A DNA stretch of 57,671 nt. Source: an uncultured Verrucomicrobiales bacterium (GTDB lineage: Bacteria; Verrucomicrobiota; Verrucomicrobiia; Verrucomicrobiales; Akkermansiaceae). How positions within the stretch are numbered: the stretch's first letter is position 1; every line of letters starts with the position of its first letter. The stretch is from NCBI GenBank assembly GCA_937893015.1, contig CALBJX010000114.1, positions 1 to 57,671 on the forward strand, read 5' to 3'. The notes beneath the pieces were generated by a model. It saw nothing but the letters and a program-made list of their open reading frames with translations, had not been told where the DNA came from and made no database searches. The position numbers and the translations under genes were made by a program. Shown here piece after piece: positions 56,631 to 57,671 of this stretch.

Positions 56631-57671
56631 ATGAGCAAGATTCTCGGAATTGACCTCGGTACCACGAACTCCTGCATGGCCGTCATGGAAGGCGGTCAGG
56701 CGACTGTTCTTGAAAACAGCGAAGGTGCTCGCACCACCCCCTCCATCGTCGCCTTCACCAAGAGCGGCGAGCGCATCGTCGGCCAGGCCGCCAAGCGTCA
56801 GGCCGTCACCAATCCCCGCAACACCGTGTTCTCCGCCAAGCGTCTCATCGGCCGCAAGTACGCCGAGCTGACCGCCGAGGACAAGAAGGTGCCCTACACC
56901 ATCGTGGAAGCCGCCAACGGCGACGCCCACATTCAGGTGGAAGTCGGCGGCGAGACGAAGGTCTACTCCCCGCAGGAAATCTCCGCCATGGTGCTGGCCA
57001 AGCTGAAGGCCGATGCCGAAGCCAAGCTCGGCGAAACCATCACCGAAGCCGTCATCACCGTGCCCGCCTACTTCAACGATGCCCAGCGCAACGCCACCAA
57101 GGCCGCGGGTGAAATCGCCGGCCTGAAGGTGCGCCGCATCATCAACGAGCCCACCGCCGCCGCTCTCGCGTATGGCCTGGACAAGGGCAGCAACGAGCAG
57201 ATTGCCGTGTACGACCTCGGCGGCGGCACCTTCGATATCTCCGTGCTGGAAATCGGCGACGGCGTGTTCGAGGTGAAAGCCTCCGACGGCGACACCCACC
57301 TCGGCGGTGATGACTGGGACAACGCCATCATCAACTGGATTCTCGCCGAGTTCAAGGCCAAGGAAGGCATGGACATCTCCCACCAGACGGATGCCCTGCA
57401 GCGCATCAAGGAAGAGGCCGAAAAGGCGAAGATTGCCCTGTCCTCCACGCAGAGCTACGACATCTCCCTGCCCTTCATCACCATGGATGCCACGGGTCCC
57501 AAGCACATCCAGACCACGCTGACCCGCTCCAAGATGGAGCAGCTCACCGAGACTCTGCTGGAGCGCACCGCCACCCCCGTGAAGAACTGCATCGCCGCCG
57601 CCGGGCTTTCCACCAGCGACATCAACGAGCTCGTGCTCGTGGGCGGCATGACCCGCATGCCCGCCGTGCAG
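56631..57671 (+). CDS. dnaK: Chaperone protein DnaK (Hsp70), 5' part
   Basis: The first 347 codons of DnaK; the window ends inside the gene, so the missing part is not a truncation. The protein refolds and protects polypeptides in the cytoplasm with DnaJ and GrpE. ATPase-domain motifs are present in order: G-I-D-L-G-T-T-N-S-C at the N-terminus, N-E-P-T-A-A-A-L-A-Y-G near residue 170, the phosphate-2 motif V-Y-D-L-G-G-G-T-F-D-I-S-V near 191, and V-L-V-G-G-M-T-R-M-P at the end. The leader before ATG is A/C-rich (A-A-T-A-G-A-A-A-C-A-C-A-C-C-A-C-C) without a Shine-Dalgarno sequence. Upstream regulation looks unusual, with a sigma-54-like element and an operator array. Confidence 0.98.
   Translation, partial: MSKILGIDLGTTNSCMAVMEGGQATVLENSEGARTTPSIVAFTKSGERIVGQAAKRQAVTNPRNTVFSAKRLIGRKYAELTAEDKKVPYTIVEAANGDAHIQVEVGGETKVYSPQEISAMVLAKLKADAEAKLGETITEAVITVPAYFNDAQRNATKAAGEIAGLKVRRIINEPTAAALAYGLDKGSNEQIAVYDLGGGTFDISVLEIGDGVFEVKASDGDTHLGGDDWDNAIINWILAEFKAKEGMDISHQTDALQRIKEEAEKAKIALSSTQSYDISLPFITMDATGPKHIQTTLTRSKMEQLTETLLERTATPVKNCIAAAGLSTSDINELVLVGGMTRMPAVQ

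Overview
The window is a GC-rich bacterial chromosome segment, densely packed and mostly coding on the minus strand. I think it comes from a Verrucomicrobiota bacterium, possibly an Akkermansiaceae-like gut lineage. The evidence is circumstantial: a surface protein ending in PEP plus RRRRA (a PEP-CTERM-like tail), a type V autotransporter, a long-form IspG, a small PUR-domain protein, a C-minus type L36, and a near absence of Shine-Dalgarno sequences. There is no rRNA and no tRNA that I can see, and no CRISPR array, transposase or integrase gene.

Layout. 1-4.4 kb: a peptide/oligopeptide ABC importer (substrate-binding protein and two permeases, no ATPase) with a trailing membrane protein. 4.4-12.8 kb: an SGNH hydrolase, a squalene/phytoene synthase-like gene overlapping ruvA, ispH, an Aas-like acyl-activating enzyme, and dxr. 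12.8-18.4 kb: a large autotransporter, a membrane protein paired with metX, and rpmJ. 18.5-25.2 kb: an ArsR-type regulator with a copper ATPase fused to a CopZ-like domain, ilvE, a Sel1-like protein, a BASS transporter and a ferritin. 25.4-33.5 kb: an rRNA methyltransferase-like gene, sufE, argF, a PUR-domain protein, an exported protein, an EamA transporter, an aldo/keto reductase and a Ser/Thr kinase. 33.6-38.9 kb: an SCP2-like/alcohol dehydrogenase/aldehyde dehydrogenase operon whose 3' end has been invaded by a lower-GC 1.7 kb cassette, leaving a 285-bp duplicate of the aldehyde dehydrogenase 3' end. 39.2-46.8 kb: a Sua5-type gene, a CstA-family carrier, an AAA ATPase plus PD-(D/E)XK nuclease pair, ispG, and a deaminase fused to an FtsK-gamma-like domain. 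46.9-55.8 kb: a PEP-CTERM-like protein, a coiled-coil exported protein and a second, Yej-like peptide importer. 55.9 kb to the end: a small three-repeat exported protein and the start of dnaK.

Three MEP-pathway genes (dxr, ispG, ispH) and a prenyl-condensing synthase are in the window but scattered, so isoprenoid synthesis is represented without an operon.

The strongest unexplained structures are these. First, an intergenic repeat family with arms of tandem 7-bp GTACGAT units, conserved shoulder hairpins and interchangeable central hairpins, always just 3' of a gene and sometimes supplying its stop codon. One arm has apparently been captured as a lipoprotein signal-peptide coding sequence. 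Second, a very regular promoter arrangement (TTG-type -35, 17-bp spacer, -10, then 6-7 bp to the start codon) predicting many leaderless mRNAs. Third, the ATPase-nuclease gene pair. Fourth, the cassette between duplicated aldehyde dehydrogenase 3' ends. Fifth, an operator array and sigma-54-like promoter upstream of dnaK.
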